Source of the DNA: Isochrysis galbana
Taxonomy: Eukaryota > Haptophyta > Isochrysidales > Isochrysidaceae
Reading direction: 5' to 3'
Assembly (NCBI GenBank): GCA_018136815.1
Contig: CM030931.1
Location: 1,653,398-1,717,397 of the forward strand
Length of the DNA: 64,000 nt
Each line of letters begins with the position of its first letter. Position 1 is the stretch's first letter. A program made the position numbers and the translations under genes. The notes under the pieces were generated by a model. That model was given only the letters and a program-made list of their open reading frames with translations, did not search any database and was not told where the DNA came from. Shown one piece after another: positions 45,596 to 55,081 of the stretch.

Positions 45596-45690
45596 GCGTG
45601 GCATAGTGGTTCAACCCACCGCCTCCACCAACCTTTTGCTCTGGGTCGCGAGTTCGAGTCCGGACGGAGCGCTCTGCAGTTCGAGCCCCG
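45596..45690 (+). other. tRNA-like (pol III A/B box) segment inside the retroposon
   Basis: TGGCATAGTGGTTCA resembles box A and GAGTTCGAGTCC box B, 38 bp apart, with a second GCAGTTCGAGCCCCG 26 bp later. Acceptor and T-arm pairing is poor, so this is a tRNA-derived remnant or internal promoter rather than a functional tRNA. Confidence 0.4.
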
Positions 45691-45731
45691 CTCCTTCTCC
45701 TCTCCGCTCTTCTTCTACAGTTAAATTCCGC

Positions 45732-45831
45732 NNNNNNNNNNNNNNNNNNNNNNNNNNNNNNNNNNNNNNNNNNNNNNNNNNNNNNNNNNNNNNNNNNNNN
45801 NNNNNNNNNNNNNNNNNNNNNNNNNNNNNNN
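45732..45831. other. Assembly gap (N run)
   Basis: One hundred N, flanked on both sides by CTCTTCTTCTAC-GTTAAAAT-C repeat units. The gap probably hides more copies of that tandem repeat. Confidence 0.97.
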
Positions 45832-46761
45832 ACTCTTCTTCTACCATTAAAATTCCACGCTCTTCTTCTACGGTAAAAATCCTGCCTCTTCCTACTGTTA
45901 AAATATCCTGCCTTCCTACCGTTAAAATTCTGCACTCCGTCTACCGTTAAAATCCTGCCTCCGTCGCCTTGCCAAGACATTTCCTCTGCCTTCCTGCCAG
46001 CTTCCTTGCCAGTTCCTTCCGCCCCGGTTTCCCGCTTGTCTCTAAATCGGTTTCACCGCATTACGACCAAGCTTAGTGGGGAAACTCCTCGTCCAGTTCC
46101 GTTACCCGAAAATCTCGTTCATCTCGTCGGGCCATCAAGGCCATCTCGTTCATCTCGTCGGGCCATCAAGGCCATCTCGTTCATCTCGTCGTCGGGCCAT
46201 CAGGCCATCTCGTTACATCTCGTTCACCTCGTTACAATCCAAGCTGCGGCTTTGATTTCCACACAGGCGCGAGACTTACCGATTTTCCGGTGGGCGGAGC
46301 TCTCGCTCGCGCCCCCCCCTTTTTCCGCGCTCTCTCTCCCCTCTCCTGCGGCACGCGCGATGGCGCGCCTGCGGCAGGCCTCCAGCTGCCCTCTGGCGGC
46401 CCCTGGAGGCTCCTGGAGGCCAGCTCAGGGGGCAGAGGAGGCTGGGGCTGGGCCCTGGCCTCCCCTGCCTCTCCCTCGCTGGCGCTCCCGAGCCTCTGGG
46501 GCCCCCAGTCTGCACCTGTCTGCCTGTCGACTAGGGGGGGAGGGGGGGTTGGAGCAATGAGCTGGTCACGAGGGGCCAGGATGGGCGAATGGGGCGAGCC
46601 TGTGGGGAAGGGAGTGGGTCAGTAGGGCAGTGGCCTCCTGGCAAGCCATCAGGCATGCCAGGAGGATGGGTGGTTCCTCCCCCATGGCAGGGGAGGAGTG
46701 GAGAGAGGGGGGGGCTCGTGCCCCCCCATGGGTCAACCAAGTATAAACTTAGTTGACCCGC

Positions 46762-47403
46762 CCCCCATTGACCCCCACTTATATAAGTAGGTTGAAATTC
46801 GCCTTAATGAAGAAGACGGATCGCGCGATCGCGCCGAAGGGGAACTCCCCACGACGCGGGACCGCTATCCGACACTAGACAAATTCTCACCAGCACGACA
46901 CTTGGGTTGTGATATAACAGAAACAGGCCACAACTAAGTTTATACTTAGTTCAGCATGGGGGGGCGCCTCGCGTCCCCCCTCTCAGGCACCAACTCCCCT
47001 CCGGGGGGCCTGTCGGTCAACCCCAAGCTCTGCCTTCTGGCATGAGCAGGGCATTCATCACAACAACCCAGACCCCCAGTGGGCGCGGGTCGCGAGCCGC
47101 ACTCCCAGGCCCGCATGGGCCTGCTCTCGTACTGACTCCCCCCGCTCAACTCGCACGCTCATTTGTCCATGGTCGACGTCGTCAGCGACGAGGCAGAGGG
47201 ATGTGAGCGGATCCCAAACAAACGTTGCTGAGCGTTAGAGAGTGTGCGGAGCGTGGGGCCCCGACTTCCTGTAGGACACGGGTCGACATCCATTCGAATT
47301 GGACGAGGACTCCGAGCAACGGGGGCGTGCGAAGTGCGAGCAAGTCCAAAGAATCAACGGAGGCACTGATGGAGGCCACCATGCTTCCGTTGTCACCTGA
47401 GAC
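46762..47403. other. Intergenic with a SINE head fragment at 46935
   Basis: AACTAAGT-TTAT-ACTTAGTT at 46935-46954 then CAGCATGGGGGGGCGCC is a truncated or diverged head, sense plus. No gene otherwise. Confidence 0.5.
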
Positions 47404-47919
47404 GTGAATGGAGTTGCTGGGTGTCATTGTGACGAGCTCATTCTGCAGCACCTGTACATGTACCTCAGCTTGTCCTGGGTGCTGCTTCGTCGGTTCAGTC
47501 GGAATTGCGTGATGACTTCGTCCTGTTCGCATTCAACGTTGTGCTTGTCAAGGTTAGTGTTATGCCAGGTTTCGTTATTCCACTCCGTCGTCACGTCACG
47601 ACATGTACCAGCGGCCGTGGAGTGGACTCCACCCACTTTTGTGTATGACATCGAATCCGAGTACGATCGAGGCTTCATACAAGGGCATATGAGCGGGTTC
47701 TCGGCAGGCTACTCACAAGGCTACACACAACGAGCCCAACCACAACAATTGGAGGAAGACGACGAGCAAGGGCGTCATCAAGGTCTCGAGCAAGCGCACC
47801 AAGAAGGGCGTCTTGAAGGTCTTGAGGAAGGGCGCCAAGAAGGTCACCAAGAAGGACTCGAGCAAGGCCGTCCTCAAGGTCTCGAGCAAGGGCGCCAAGA
47901 AGGGCGCTGGTACACCTGA
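47404..47919 (+). CDS. Hypothetical protein with (Q/E)EGLEQGRQEG repeats
   Basis: The C-terminal half of the frame (about 47640-47919) is FVYDIESEYDRGFIQGHMSG, then GYSQGYTQ. About nine tandem G(L/R/H)(E/Q)(E/Q)(G/A)(R/H)(Q/P)EG decapeptides follow and the frame stops after GRWYT. Such Gly-Gln-Glu repeats make charged helical rods. The N-terminal half is Cys/Ser-rich and may be intron or another frame (47545-47570 has GT/AG signals). The function is unknown and the start uncertain. Confidence 0.4.
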   Translation: MNGVAGCHCDELILQHLYMYLSLSWVLLRRFSRNCVMTSSCSHSTLCLSRLVLCQVSLFHSVVTSRHVPAAVEWTPPTFVYDIESEYDRGFIQGHMSGFSAGYSQGYTQRAQPQQLEEDDEQGRHQGLEQAHQEGRLEGLEEGRQEGHQEGLEQGRPQGLEQGRQEGRWYT

Positions 47920-48077
47920 ACCGCACAACGTGCAATCAATCTAACGTACGCAAAACGCTAGGCGGGCACACACACAGCCACTCGACAAAGCGTGCCTCCA
48001 TCCTCCAGATACACCCCCGAATTCCTTGAAAATCCAGCCAGGAGCCATTCGGCCCAGGTGTGACGGGTTTCATCCCT

Positions 48078-48434
48078 TCACCCTTCCAGAAGTAGTCGAG
48101 TACAGCGCTCATGGCCATGTTCCGAAGCAATCATCAACGCTGTGAACCCTTGGTTGTTCTTGGTCTTCTGATCCGTCTTGCCTTCAAGGAGCACTTGGAC
48201 GCATCGAGTATGGCCATGTTGGCATGCGATCATCAAGGCAGTGCGCCCATGACTCTCTTGCAGATCCACCTGCGCCTTGGCATCGATCAGGATGCGTGTG
48301 CACCGATTGTGGCCCTCTTGGCACGCCAACATCAATGCACTCCAACCATCCCCCTCCTGCGTGAAATTGGGGTCGGCCCCTGCCTCGAGCAATGTCCGAC
48401 AGCACAGAGCATGATTCGCGGAACAGGAAAACAT
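48078..48434 (-). CDS. Small ankyrin-repeat protein
   Basis: 118 aa. Starts MFSCSANHALCCRTLLEAGADPNF. Three further 33-residue ankyrin units follow: GWSALMLACQEGHNRCTRIL, GRTALMIACQHGHTRCVQVL and GFTALMIASEHGHERCTRLL. All keep the GxTALxxACxxGHxxCVxxLL core and the protein stops at LLLEG. An in-frame stop upstream (TGG TGA AGG) supports the start at 48434, unless an exon is spliced on. Ankyrin repeats bind proteins; no partner is indicated. Confidence 0.7.
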   Translation of the reverse strand: MFSCSANHALCCRTLLEAGADPNFTQEGDGWSALMLACQEGHNRCTRILIDAKAQVDLQESHGRTALMIACQHGHTRCVQVLLEGKTDQKTKNNQGFTALMIASEHGHERCTRLLLEG

Positions 48435-49279
48435 CAGTGCGGCCCTTCACCATACTCCTCCCCTCCGACGTACTTGGCATCTCCATGGAGTGTTGCAAAC
48501 TCGGACCCTGTAGCGGGTTGGCCCTCACCGGCGGCGGGCGCGCGCGCACGAATGAGCTGTGGTGATGTGTCACAAGAGAGGTGAGGGGGCAGAACAAGAC
48601 GGGGGTTCTGTAACCTGGTGACCAAGACGGACACTGTTGTTGGAAGAGAACGACGCGAGGCGAGGGAGGCGGGTGGGAAGAGCAGAGAGGCCGGAGAGCG
48701 CACAGTGGAGAGAGAGAGAGGAAGCGCGGCGGCGGAGGGGAGGGAGAAGAAGGTGGAGAGGAAGTGGCGTCGATGAGCGGCGGGCGGAGGGGGGCCGTGC
48801 GGGTGGGGCGGCAGTGTCGAAATGCGCGGGGTGTCAGAATGCGCGGGAGAAGTGGCGAGCGCGGAGGGAGAGGGGGCAGTTCTGAAAGCGCGCACCAGGC
48901 TCTTGACGACAAAAAAAAAAGAAACGATCGCTTTCAAAGGAAGTCGATCAATTTTCTTTGGAGGGGAAAACCAACATGGGATATCATGAGATATCGTGAT
49001 TTCAACGATATATCCACCCTGCCCCAAATCGAGTGAATGGAGTCAGACCACGTGTGTGTTTCAACATGTGAAGTGTCAAGTTGACTCAAGTAACCTCCAG
49101 GTGACAATGAAAGGTGTCAGCAGGGATGGGGATAATTGAACGCTTTTGGTCTCGGCCGGCGTCGACCGGTCCGCCTCAATGGGTTTTCCCTCATTTTAAC
49201 TTGTGGGGAGTTAGAATGGGAGCCGGGGGCATGCGAGGGGGGAGATTTGGAGGGGTGCATAGGAGTATGTATCTGTGTC
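48435..49279. other. Intergenic, GC-rich then AT-richer, no gene
   Basis: GA/GCGG-rich DNA (48630-48880) gives spurious long frames on both strands. Nothing recognised. Confidence 0.4.
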
Positions 49280-49617
49280 AACAGCACGCGCCAAGGTGTA
49301 CGGGCAGGTGCGCTGAGGGCTGTCGTGTTGGTACCGGGCTAGTGGGAGTAGTGGTACTAACGCTCAGTTGTTTTATTATTTATTAACAGAAACAGGCCAC
49401 CTAGCGGCACAGGAGGAGGGCGAGAACTCAGAACTCACCGCTGGGGGGCCAGGTGCACCCCGCTCGAACCCATCGCCCCCCGACCTGAGCCCCTTAGTAG
49501 AGCACATTGGGAGGTGCCGCAAGGCGGGTAGTGAGGGAATGAATGCGGAGAGGGCGTGGCGAGTAGAATGAGTCCCATGGCCGCGAGAGAGGCGAGGATA
49601 TTAAATGTTTTTTTTTA
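49280..49617 (+). mobile_element. Dispersed repeat copy 2 plus LINE family ii tail
   Basis: 49280-49376 matches 24355-24470 (AAGGTGTACGGGCAGGTG...GGGCTAGTGGGAGTAGTGGTA). 49388-49617 is a LINE ii tail: GAAACAGGCCACCTAGCGGC, AGGTGCACCCC, TAGTAGAGCACATTGGGAGG, GCCGCAAGGCGG, then GAGGATATTAAATG and nine T. Sense plus. Confidence 0.7.
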
Positions 49618-49929
49618 ATGCCGAGGCCCTTAGCACCTCTAGCTTTTAGCAGGATGTGTTACGGCCTATTAGACTATGTGCTCGCGTCAGCTTACATCTG
49701 CACATGCCACCCCACAACCCCTTGCTCAACCGGTTGCCATGTCGCCATGCCCAGCTTCGGCTGGCCTGTGGTGCAGGCCGTGTATCCATGGGGAGCGGCT
49801 GCAGGCCCATGCCTAAGACTTGGTTTCTCTCATGATCTCTCAATCTCTTTGCACAAGCCCTCGGGCGGTCCACATTCCGCGCCAACAACCAGTAGTTGGC
49901 CATGATCTACTCACGAAAGGTGTCAACGA

Positions 49930-51381
49930 TTAGGAGTCTGAGTCATCATGGTCTGGATTTTGTGCCTCACTAGTCGCAGAAGCCTGCAGTGACTTCTTGT
50001 ATTCTTCAATCTCACTGATGGTATATTTCTCTTGTAGTTTGTCTGATGCAGATGCGTAGGCCGCATGCCAAGCCGCGGAGGCTGCTTCACTCATGGCGTC
50101 GCCAAGGGCGTTGGCGAGCGACTCGATCAGCACAGTGCCGAACGCCTTGAACGGTCCTACTGGAGGTAGCGCTCTTGAGGCAGCCATAATTCCAAGCTCT
50201 CCCAGAGCCCCTGACAGGTCGGAAGGCGACGGCAGGAGGTCCACAAGCTGGTCCATCTTCTTCATCACCGCCTCTACGAGGGGCTCCAATCCCTGTGACT
50301 CCACAAACGGGGCTTCAATATCCATCATCGTCGTGGATGCTGCCTCGGGGATCTGCTCTAGAATACGCAACACAATCGTTTTAACCACTTCCTCCTTCCT
50401 GCCCTCAACATCATCGAGCGCAGACCACGTTTGTGCCACGAGAGCGCGTTGTTCATGTGTCAATCCCGCACACGGACCTGCTCTCATGCATGGGTTGCCA
50501 CGCAACTCAACCTTCTTAAGCGCCTCACTCGCATTCATCGCCTGCTCAAGCACCCTGCGGCCAGCCACACTAATACGATTGCTCGAAAGGTCAAGAGCTG
50601 TGAGCGTTCGGTTGGGGACACCAATAGGTTGGTCAGTGCCCTCCTCGCCCTCCTCAACATGTGAAGTCTCAGGATCGCACATGGCTCGCAGAATAGCCTC
50701 TGCGGAAGCGTCTGTCAGCCTATTGGCACCAAGATTAAGAACAAGAAGACAGGAATTCATACGCAGAGCAGCGATGACCGCCGAGGCAGCCTCGTCACCG
50801 AGCGAGCATGAAAAGAGTGAAAGTGAGAGGAGGGATGTGTTTACATTCAGGGCAGCTTTCAGAGAGACTGCCTCGGGAGCGCAGATGGTGCAACACCGAA
50901 AAGAAGCCGCCTTGACGCCGGGAATCTCCATCAAGGGTTTTATGTTGGGCTGGTCTACCTCGATACCGAGCGTGGCGACGCTCGCCGGCAGGTGGGCCTT
51001 GAGGAGCTCTATGGCCTCAGGAGAGAGAGAGCATGACCAGAAGCTCAAAGTCTGGAGCGTCGGGCTCGCAGGCAAGACAGCAAGAAGTGCACAAAGAGAC
51101 CCCACGTCACACTCAATATTGCGAACGCTCACAACTCTCGACTCTACAGCAGCGGCCAGAGCGCGCCGGATGCCAGGGTTTGGGGTGATGGAGAGGTGGT
51201 TGCACACTGCGGCAAAGTCGTTCTCCGGCTGCCCACTCACCAGCTTCTTGAGGTCCCCGCTCGCGAGCAAGCGGCCAGCGAGGGTATAGGGCGAGGGGTC
51301 CTCGTCCTCGGCAGCAGGGGCGCCAAACGCCTCGCTGGCCTCCTGCGCCGTCCACGCGCGCACGACAGCCACGTCCGCCAT
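49930..51381 (-). CDS. Leucine-rich-repeat protein fused to a globin-like domain without haem ligands
   Basis: Single exon, 483 aa from ATG 51381 (MADVAVVRAW). RNase-inhibitor-type LRRs occupy about residues 95-305 (SLLSLSLFSCSLGDEAASAV, LLVLNLGANRLTDASAEAIL, LTALDLSSNRISVAGRRVLE). From about 306 a helical domain aligns by eye with globins: LTHEQRALVAQTWSAL (helix A), LEPLVEAVMKKMDQLVDLL (E), LGELGIMAASRALPPVGPF (F), and IESLANALGDAMSEAASAAW followed by HAAY (G-H). Helix A Trp and the late W/Y are kept, but the distal E7 position is Leu (about 368) and the proximal F8 position Ala (about 400). Haem binding in the usual way is therefore unlikely. A signalling or scaffold role is inference. Confidence 0.75.
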   Translation of the reverse strand: MADVAVVRAWTAQEASEAFGAPAAEDEDPSPYTLAGRLLASGDLKKLVSGQPENDFAAVCNHLSITPNPGIRRALAAAVESRVVSVRNIECDVGSLCALLAVLPASPTLQTLSFWSCSLSPEAIELLKAHLPASVATLGIEVDQPNIKPLMEIPGVKAASFRCCTICAPEAVSLKAALNVNTSLLSLSLFSCSLGDEAASAVIAALRMNSCLLVLNLGANRLTDASAEAILRAMCDPETSHVEEGEEGTDQPIGVPNRTLTALDLSSNRISVAGRRVLEQAMNASEALKKVELRGNPCMRAGPCAGLTHEQRALVAQTWSALDDVEGRKEEVVKTIVLRILEQIPEAASTTMMDIEAPFVESQGLEPLVEAVMKKMDQLVDLLPSPSDLSGALGELGIMAASRALPPVGPFKAFGTVLIESLANALGDAMSEAASAAWHAAYASASDKLQEKYTISEIEEYKKSLQASATSEAQNPDHDDSDS

Positions 51382-52648
51382 CGGCCGGCGCGCAGCTGCT
51401 GCGCACAAGGGAGACAGCGATATCGCGCGCCTCGCTCCTCAGTTTGTAACGTGCGTGCCATCCCCAGAGCTGCCCCCCCCCCCCCCCTTCGCTCCCCCGT
51501 CTCTCCCTCTCTTCCATTTCTCTAGTAAGAGTACACACTTACCTGGTTTGCGTGTGCCCTTCTCTCTCCGCTGCTCTCCCCACTCTCTCCCCGCGCTCTC
51601 TCCGCGCTCTCTCCCACTCTCCTCGCACTCTCACTCTCTCTCTCTTCTCGAAAACCCTTTCCCTCCGTTTCACGCGGACAGGAGACGGCGGACACTACAA
51701 GGGAAGAGAGGGTGAAGGCAGAAGTAAACAAAAGGATGAGGACCGGAGAGATCCATGGATAGGAGGAGCAGAACCATGGAAGAAGAAGAGAGGATATGAA
51801 GATGATACAGACTGGGGTGTAGAGGGATTCTCTCTCTCTGCTGGAGGGTTGTGCCCCCCACCCCACCCACACCCTCTCTCATCCTCGCCTCCCCCCATCT
51901 CTCCTCTCTTCTACTTCATACTATTTGTAGGAGTACCCTTACTCTCTTCTTTGTGTCCTCAGATCACTGGGGAAGAGGAAGCACCCGGATCTCCTTCTTC
52001 TCATCTCTACTCTACTCGTACTCCTAGGTGGAACATCCCTATCTTCCCTCTCTCCTCTCCCCAAGGTCTTGGAAAAGGAGGGAGAGAGCCCCGCGTCCTT
52101 CTCTTCTCACCTCTCTACTTCTTCTTGCTGCATGAACGGCTCCGTCTGCTGCTCGCCGCCCTTGCTTCACGTTTAGTAACGTGTGTGCCCTCTCCTCGGG
52201 GTATCTAGAGCCAGGGCGTATCTGAGACCAACTTGCTGAGCTAATTATAGTTGGTGCTAAGATAGTACGCCGTGCTCCACTCCGAGAAAGCAAGGAGGCG
52301 AAAGGGGATGGTGGTGGGTGAGCTCAAAGCTTGTGTGTGTGAGAGGGGGAAGAGCTTGGGCGGTGCGGGGCGCGCGCGGCGGAGAGGGAAAAGGGGAGAG
52401 GCTGTTAGCTTCCCCCCCGCGGGGGGGGAGGGAGGATTTGGGCGCGTGGCGGCCTTCCTCCCTTAGAAGGTAAACTGCTCTCTTCTTATCTCCGGTCTTG
52501 CGTGCCCCTTCGCTGCTCCGTTGCCGTTCACTAGCGCAAACTAAAGCCCGCTGGTGATGGAAGGCCTAAAAAAGGCGGAGAGGGCACCGCCGCGGCGCGA
52601 GCGAGCCAGGGGGAGCGGCTGCAACTGGGCCTGCACGGCTGTCAGCAG
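51382..52648. other. Intergenic, CT/GA-rich
   Basis: Long pyrimidine-rich stretches (51455-51670, 51830-52100) give spurious frames. May contain 5' regions of the two flanking, divergently transcribed genes. No gene recognised. Confidence 0.45.
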
Positions 52649-53287
52649 ATGGAGTACGAGATCGTAGTGCCTGAGGGCATGCTCCCTGGCCAGAGCCTTC
52701 AAGCTAACGTCGCAGGCCGCCGCGTTGTGGTCAACGTACCGCAATATCTTGGCCCAGGCCGGAAGATGCGCATCCGCCTCCCTGCTGCTGCGCCCGCTGC
52801 GGCAGCCTCGCAGCAGATGTACCGTGTGATTGTCCCCAATGGGCTACACGCGGGCATGCGCTTCCAGGCGAATGTGGATGGCAGAGTTCTTTCCGTCACT
52901 GTGCCACCTGGGCATGGTCCGGGCAGCACGTTGACAATCAGGGCACCTGCTGGCGGCGTGAGTGCGGATGCATCATCTGCGCCGTTCAGCACTCCCCAAC
53001 CAAAGCCGGCGCAACGAATGACGGCGACCGATGTACTACAAGCCGCAGCGGCACGGCGAGCGGCTACGGCGGCGAAGCGCGAGGCTGAAGCTGAAGCCCG
53101 CGCGCAAGCACCCAAGGTTCGTGAAACTCGGCTTCAGCAGGATCCAACAAGCAAAGTGGGGACAGCACGGACCAAAGCCTACTACCAGCAGGCCCATCGG
53201 CAAGATGCGGCCCCGCCACTCCAGCAACATGGGCTCTCGCAGCAAAATGAGCCGAGTGCGTTGTGGTGGCTGAACATGGGCCTTTGA
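52649..53287 (+). CDS. Protein with two VPxGMxPGxxFQANVxGR modules
   Basis: 212 aa, single exon. Module 1 (residues 1-45) is YEIVVPEGMLPGQSLQANVA...VVVNVPQYLGPGRKMRIRLP. Module 2 (about 55-100) is YRVIVPNGLHAGMRFQANVD...LSVTVPPGHGPGSTLTIRAP. This duplicated beta-rich motif (VPxGxxPGxxFxaxVxGr..VtVPpg.gPG..lxi..P) recurs in algal and oomycete proteins of unknown function. An Ala/Gln-rich basic helix (AAAARRAATAAKREAEAEAR) and an unstructured tail follow, with WWLNMGL at the C-terminus. Confidence 0.7.
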   Translation: MEYEIVVPEGMLPGQSLQANVAGRRVVVNVPQYLGPGRKMRIRLPAAAPAAAASQQMYRVIVPNGLHAGMRFQANVDGRVLSVTVPPGHGPGSTLTIRAPAGGVSADASSAPFSTPQPKPAQRMTATDVLQAAAARRAATAAKREAEAEARAQAPKVRETRLQQDPTSKVGTARTKAYYQQAHRQDAAPPLQQHGLSQQNEPSALWWLNMGL

Positions 53288-53799
53288 TCGCAAATACGGA
53301 TTCTGCAGAAGGGTGTCGGGCGGCCTATGGTCCATGATATTGGTGGGCAAGTGGGTGTGTGGTGTTTCAGAGCACACACAAGAGTTGGCTGTGCATACAT
53401 CTGTGGCGTGATTAGTTTGCGCGTGCGCTGTGCTGATGTGGTTGTCTAAGCCATGTCAGGATCCGTTCCGTGCGTATGCGTGCTTCCAAGGGGGGCAGGG
53501 GGCGGCGCATTTGGCCCATTTGGCAAGGGGCGATCGTGAGTGAGGAGTCGCGGCAGTCAGCACATAGCGTGGGCTGCCTGTCATATATCTGCCCAGGCCC
53601 ATGCTAGAGCGAGAGGAGTGCCGCTTGCTAGATCTAGACAGATGATGGAGTCAGAGTAGCGAGGAGATAAGTGAGGTTGGCCGCGTAGCAGCACGCAGCA
53701 CCCCACTCGGACTCCGCTTCCGATCACGCGCTGCTGCCCGCGCTTGAGGCGAGACGCGTTCAATAACCACCACCCAAGATAAGGAAAATCGTTAGGTGT
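53288..53799. other. Intergenic, no gene recognised
   Basis: 3' flank of the VPxG gene. No motif, repeat or RNA gene seen. Confidence 0.45.
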
Positions 53800-54725
53800 T
53801 AGGTCGCGTTCCGTCAATTATGGGACATCACTCAAATGGAGGCATCGAATATCCATAGTCGTTTACAATTTTAAGGTCCCTTTCTTGATAATGCTAGATT
53901 ACGCATCGAAGCCCACTGGCGTATTATGGGGTATGGTTTCATACCGCGGTAGCGGTAGTGTCGCAACGAGGTGAGCCTCGTCCGTAGATGGCGCGCGGAG
54001 CGGAGACGCACCGGCGGCTGACGCATCCTCGTCAGCCATCTTAGTCAGGTCGGGATTGCAGAAGGCGGGGGATTCAGACATTGGGTACATACATAGAGAC
54101 CTTGCCTTGTCTCTCCTTTACCATGGCTCTCCCACACCTGAGACGGGAGACCCAGGTATACACGAGTTCGAAGAGCACTGGCGAAGGATTCTCGCCCCTG
54201 AACCCGGTGTCCAAAAGTACGCGACCCGTGACAATGGCGGTGTGGGCTTCGTCGCGTCCGTTGCACAGCGCGATGACGGTAAGCTCTTTCTTGGTCGATG
54301 TACACGGCGAAGCCTCACATCACGCGTTTGTGTGCAATGACGTGTTTGTTGGCATCAGCCACCTCTGCCCATTGACTGTATTGTCAGGAGGGTACGACAG
54401 AGTGAACAAGCTCAATGAAGCAGGGAACTCTTTGCTCTTCTACATCGGCGACCTCAAGTACGTCTTCGTGGGCATCGAAGTGTTTGAATTTGAGGCCGTC
54501 GACGAGATCGTCGCATTCGTATCGCCTGTAGGAGCGAACGACTTCCCGTATCCCTACGCCATTGATAAGACCGGTAGGCATTACCTCATGCTCGAAAAGA
54601 AGCAGGGGTACATTGACCCGTACCACAGCTTTTACGACATCGAAAAGAAGTTCAAGCTGACACACGAGGAGTGCGGTATACATCCAATGCACTCATTGAA
54701 GACGATCCTTTCAAGACAAGTGTGA
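53800..54725 (+). CDS. Unknown protein linked to a GTTCCGTCAAT repeat end
   Basis: The repeat end GGTCGCGTTCCGTCAATTATGGGACATCA is at 53800-53828. The convincing coding part is about 54180-54725: AFVCNDVFVGISHLCPLTVL, LNEAGNSLLFYIGDLKYVFV, FPYPYAIDKTGRHYLMLEKK and YDIEKKFKLTHEECGIHPMH, ending at LSRQV. The start is uncertain (ATG 54081, 54123 or a splice). Balanced composition argues for a real or recently real gene. No family recognised. The nearby repeat end suggests it is element-borne, like the MGQYF gene. Confidence 0.45.
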
Positions 54726-55019
54726 GGAGAGGTTCTGCAGAGGCCCGCCGGCGACCATGCGGCTGCGCGGCGGCCACGTCATGCGTGACGAGGAGGCCGC
54801 TGGAAGTGCGCGCGTTTTCTTTTCATCGAGGGGGGGCACGCACTAGTAACCATGCATCGCCTGCCAGCGGGGAGACCAATCGCGCGTGATGGCGCTGCTT
54901 GAGGAGCACCCCGTGGAGACGCTCTCGCATGAGATGTACGACCCCCGACCCCCCTTGCCGCGGTGGACTCGCTCGGCAGGAGCGCCCTCATGGTGAGCTC
55001 GACCCGGTGTCCTGGGACC

Positions 55020-55063
55020 GAGCTTTTTTGTATTTGATGTTGCTGGGCCTTGTGGGTTCAATC
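55020..55063 (-). pseudogene. 3' end of repeat-gene 2, copy a
   Basis: Minus strand, with its coding end reading ...PTRPSNIKYKKAR (as at 61670-61715). It is separated from the rest of the gene by the LINE at 55082-56661. The shared flank TTTACGGGAGCTGAACCC belongs to this gene's SGSAPVK coding repeat. Confidence 0.7.
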
Positions 55064-55081
55064 TTTACGGGAGCTGAACCC

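Larger units (their letters stand above)
45137..46744 (-). mobile_element. 1.6-kb SINE-like retroposon with internal insert and assembly gap
   Basis: GACCCGCCCCCCATTGA occurs at 45120-45136 and 46745-46761. Sense is minus. The left end is the T tail (poly-A 45133-45146, then CCTTTTAATATTCTTACCGC). The right end is module A with the hairpin (AACCAAGTATAAACTTAGTT) at 46725-46744. Between them, 45430-46262 is extra material: purine-rich DNA, a tRNA-like segment, CTCTTCTTCTAC(C/G)GTTAAAAT repeats around a run of N (about 45732-45831), and GGCCATCTCGTTCATCTCGTC repeats. Confidence 0.82.

Noticed and set aside
45596..45690. A functional tRNA gene
   Set aside because: A/B boxes are recognisable but acceptor and T stems do not pair; listed only as a tRNA-like segment.
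48435..49027. Long minus-strand frames upstream of the ankyrin gene
   Set aside because: Low-complexity Ser/Pro/Arg translations of CT-rich DNA; the ankyrin frame has its own stop just upstream.
53800..54725. Integrated giant-virus or virophage gene
   Set aside because: No capsid, ATPase, polymerase or other hallmark anywhere in the window; nothing links the frame to a virus.
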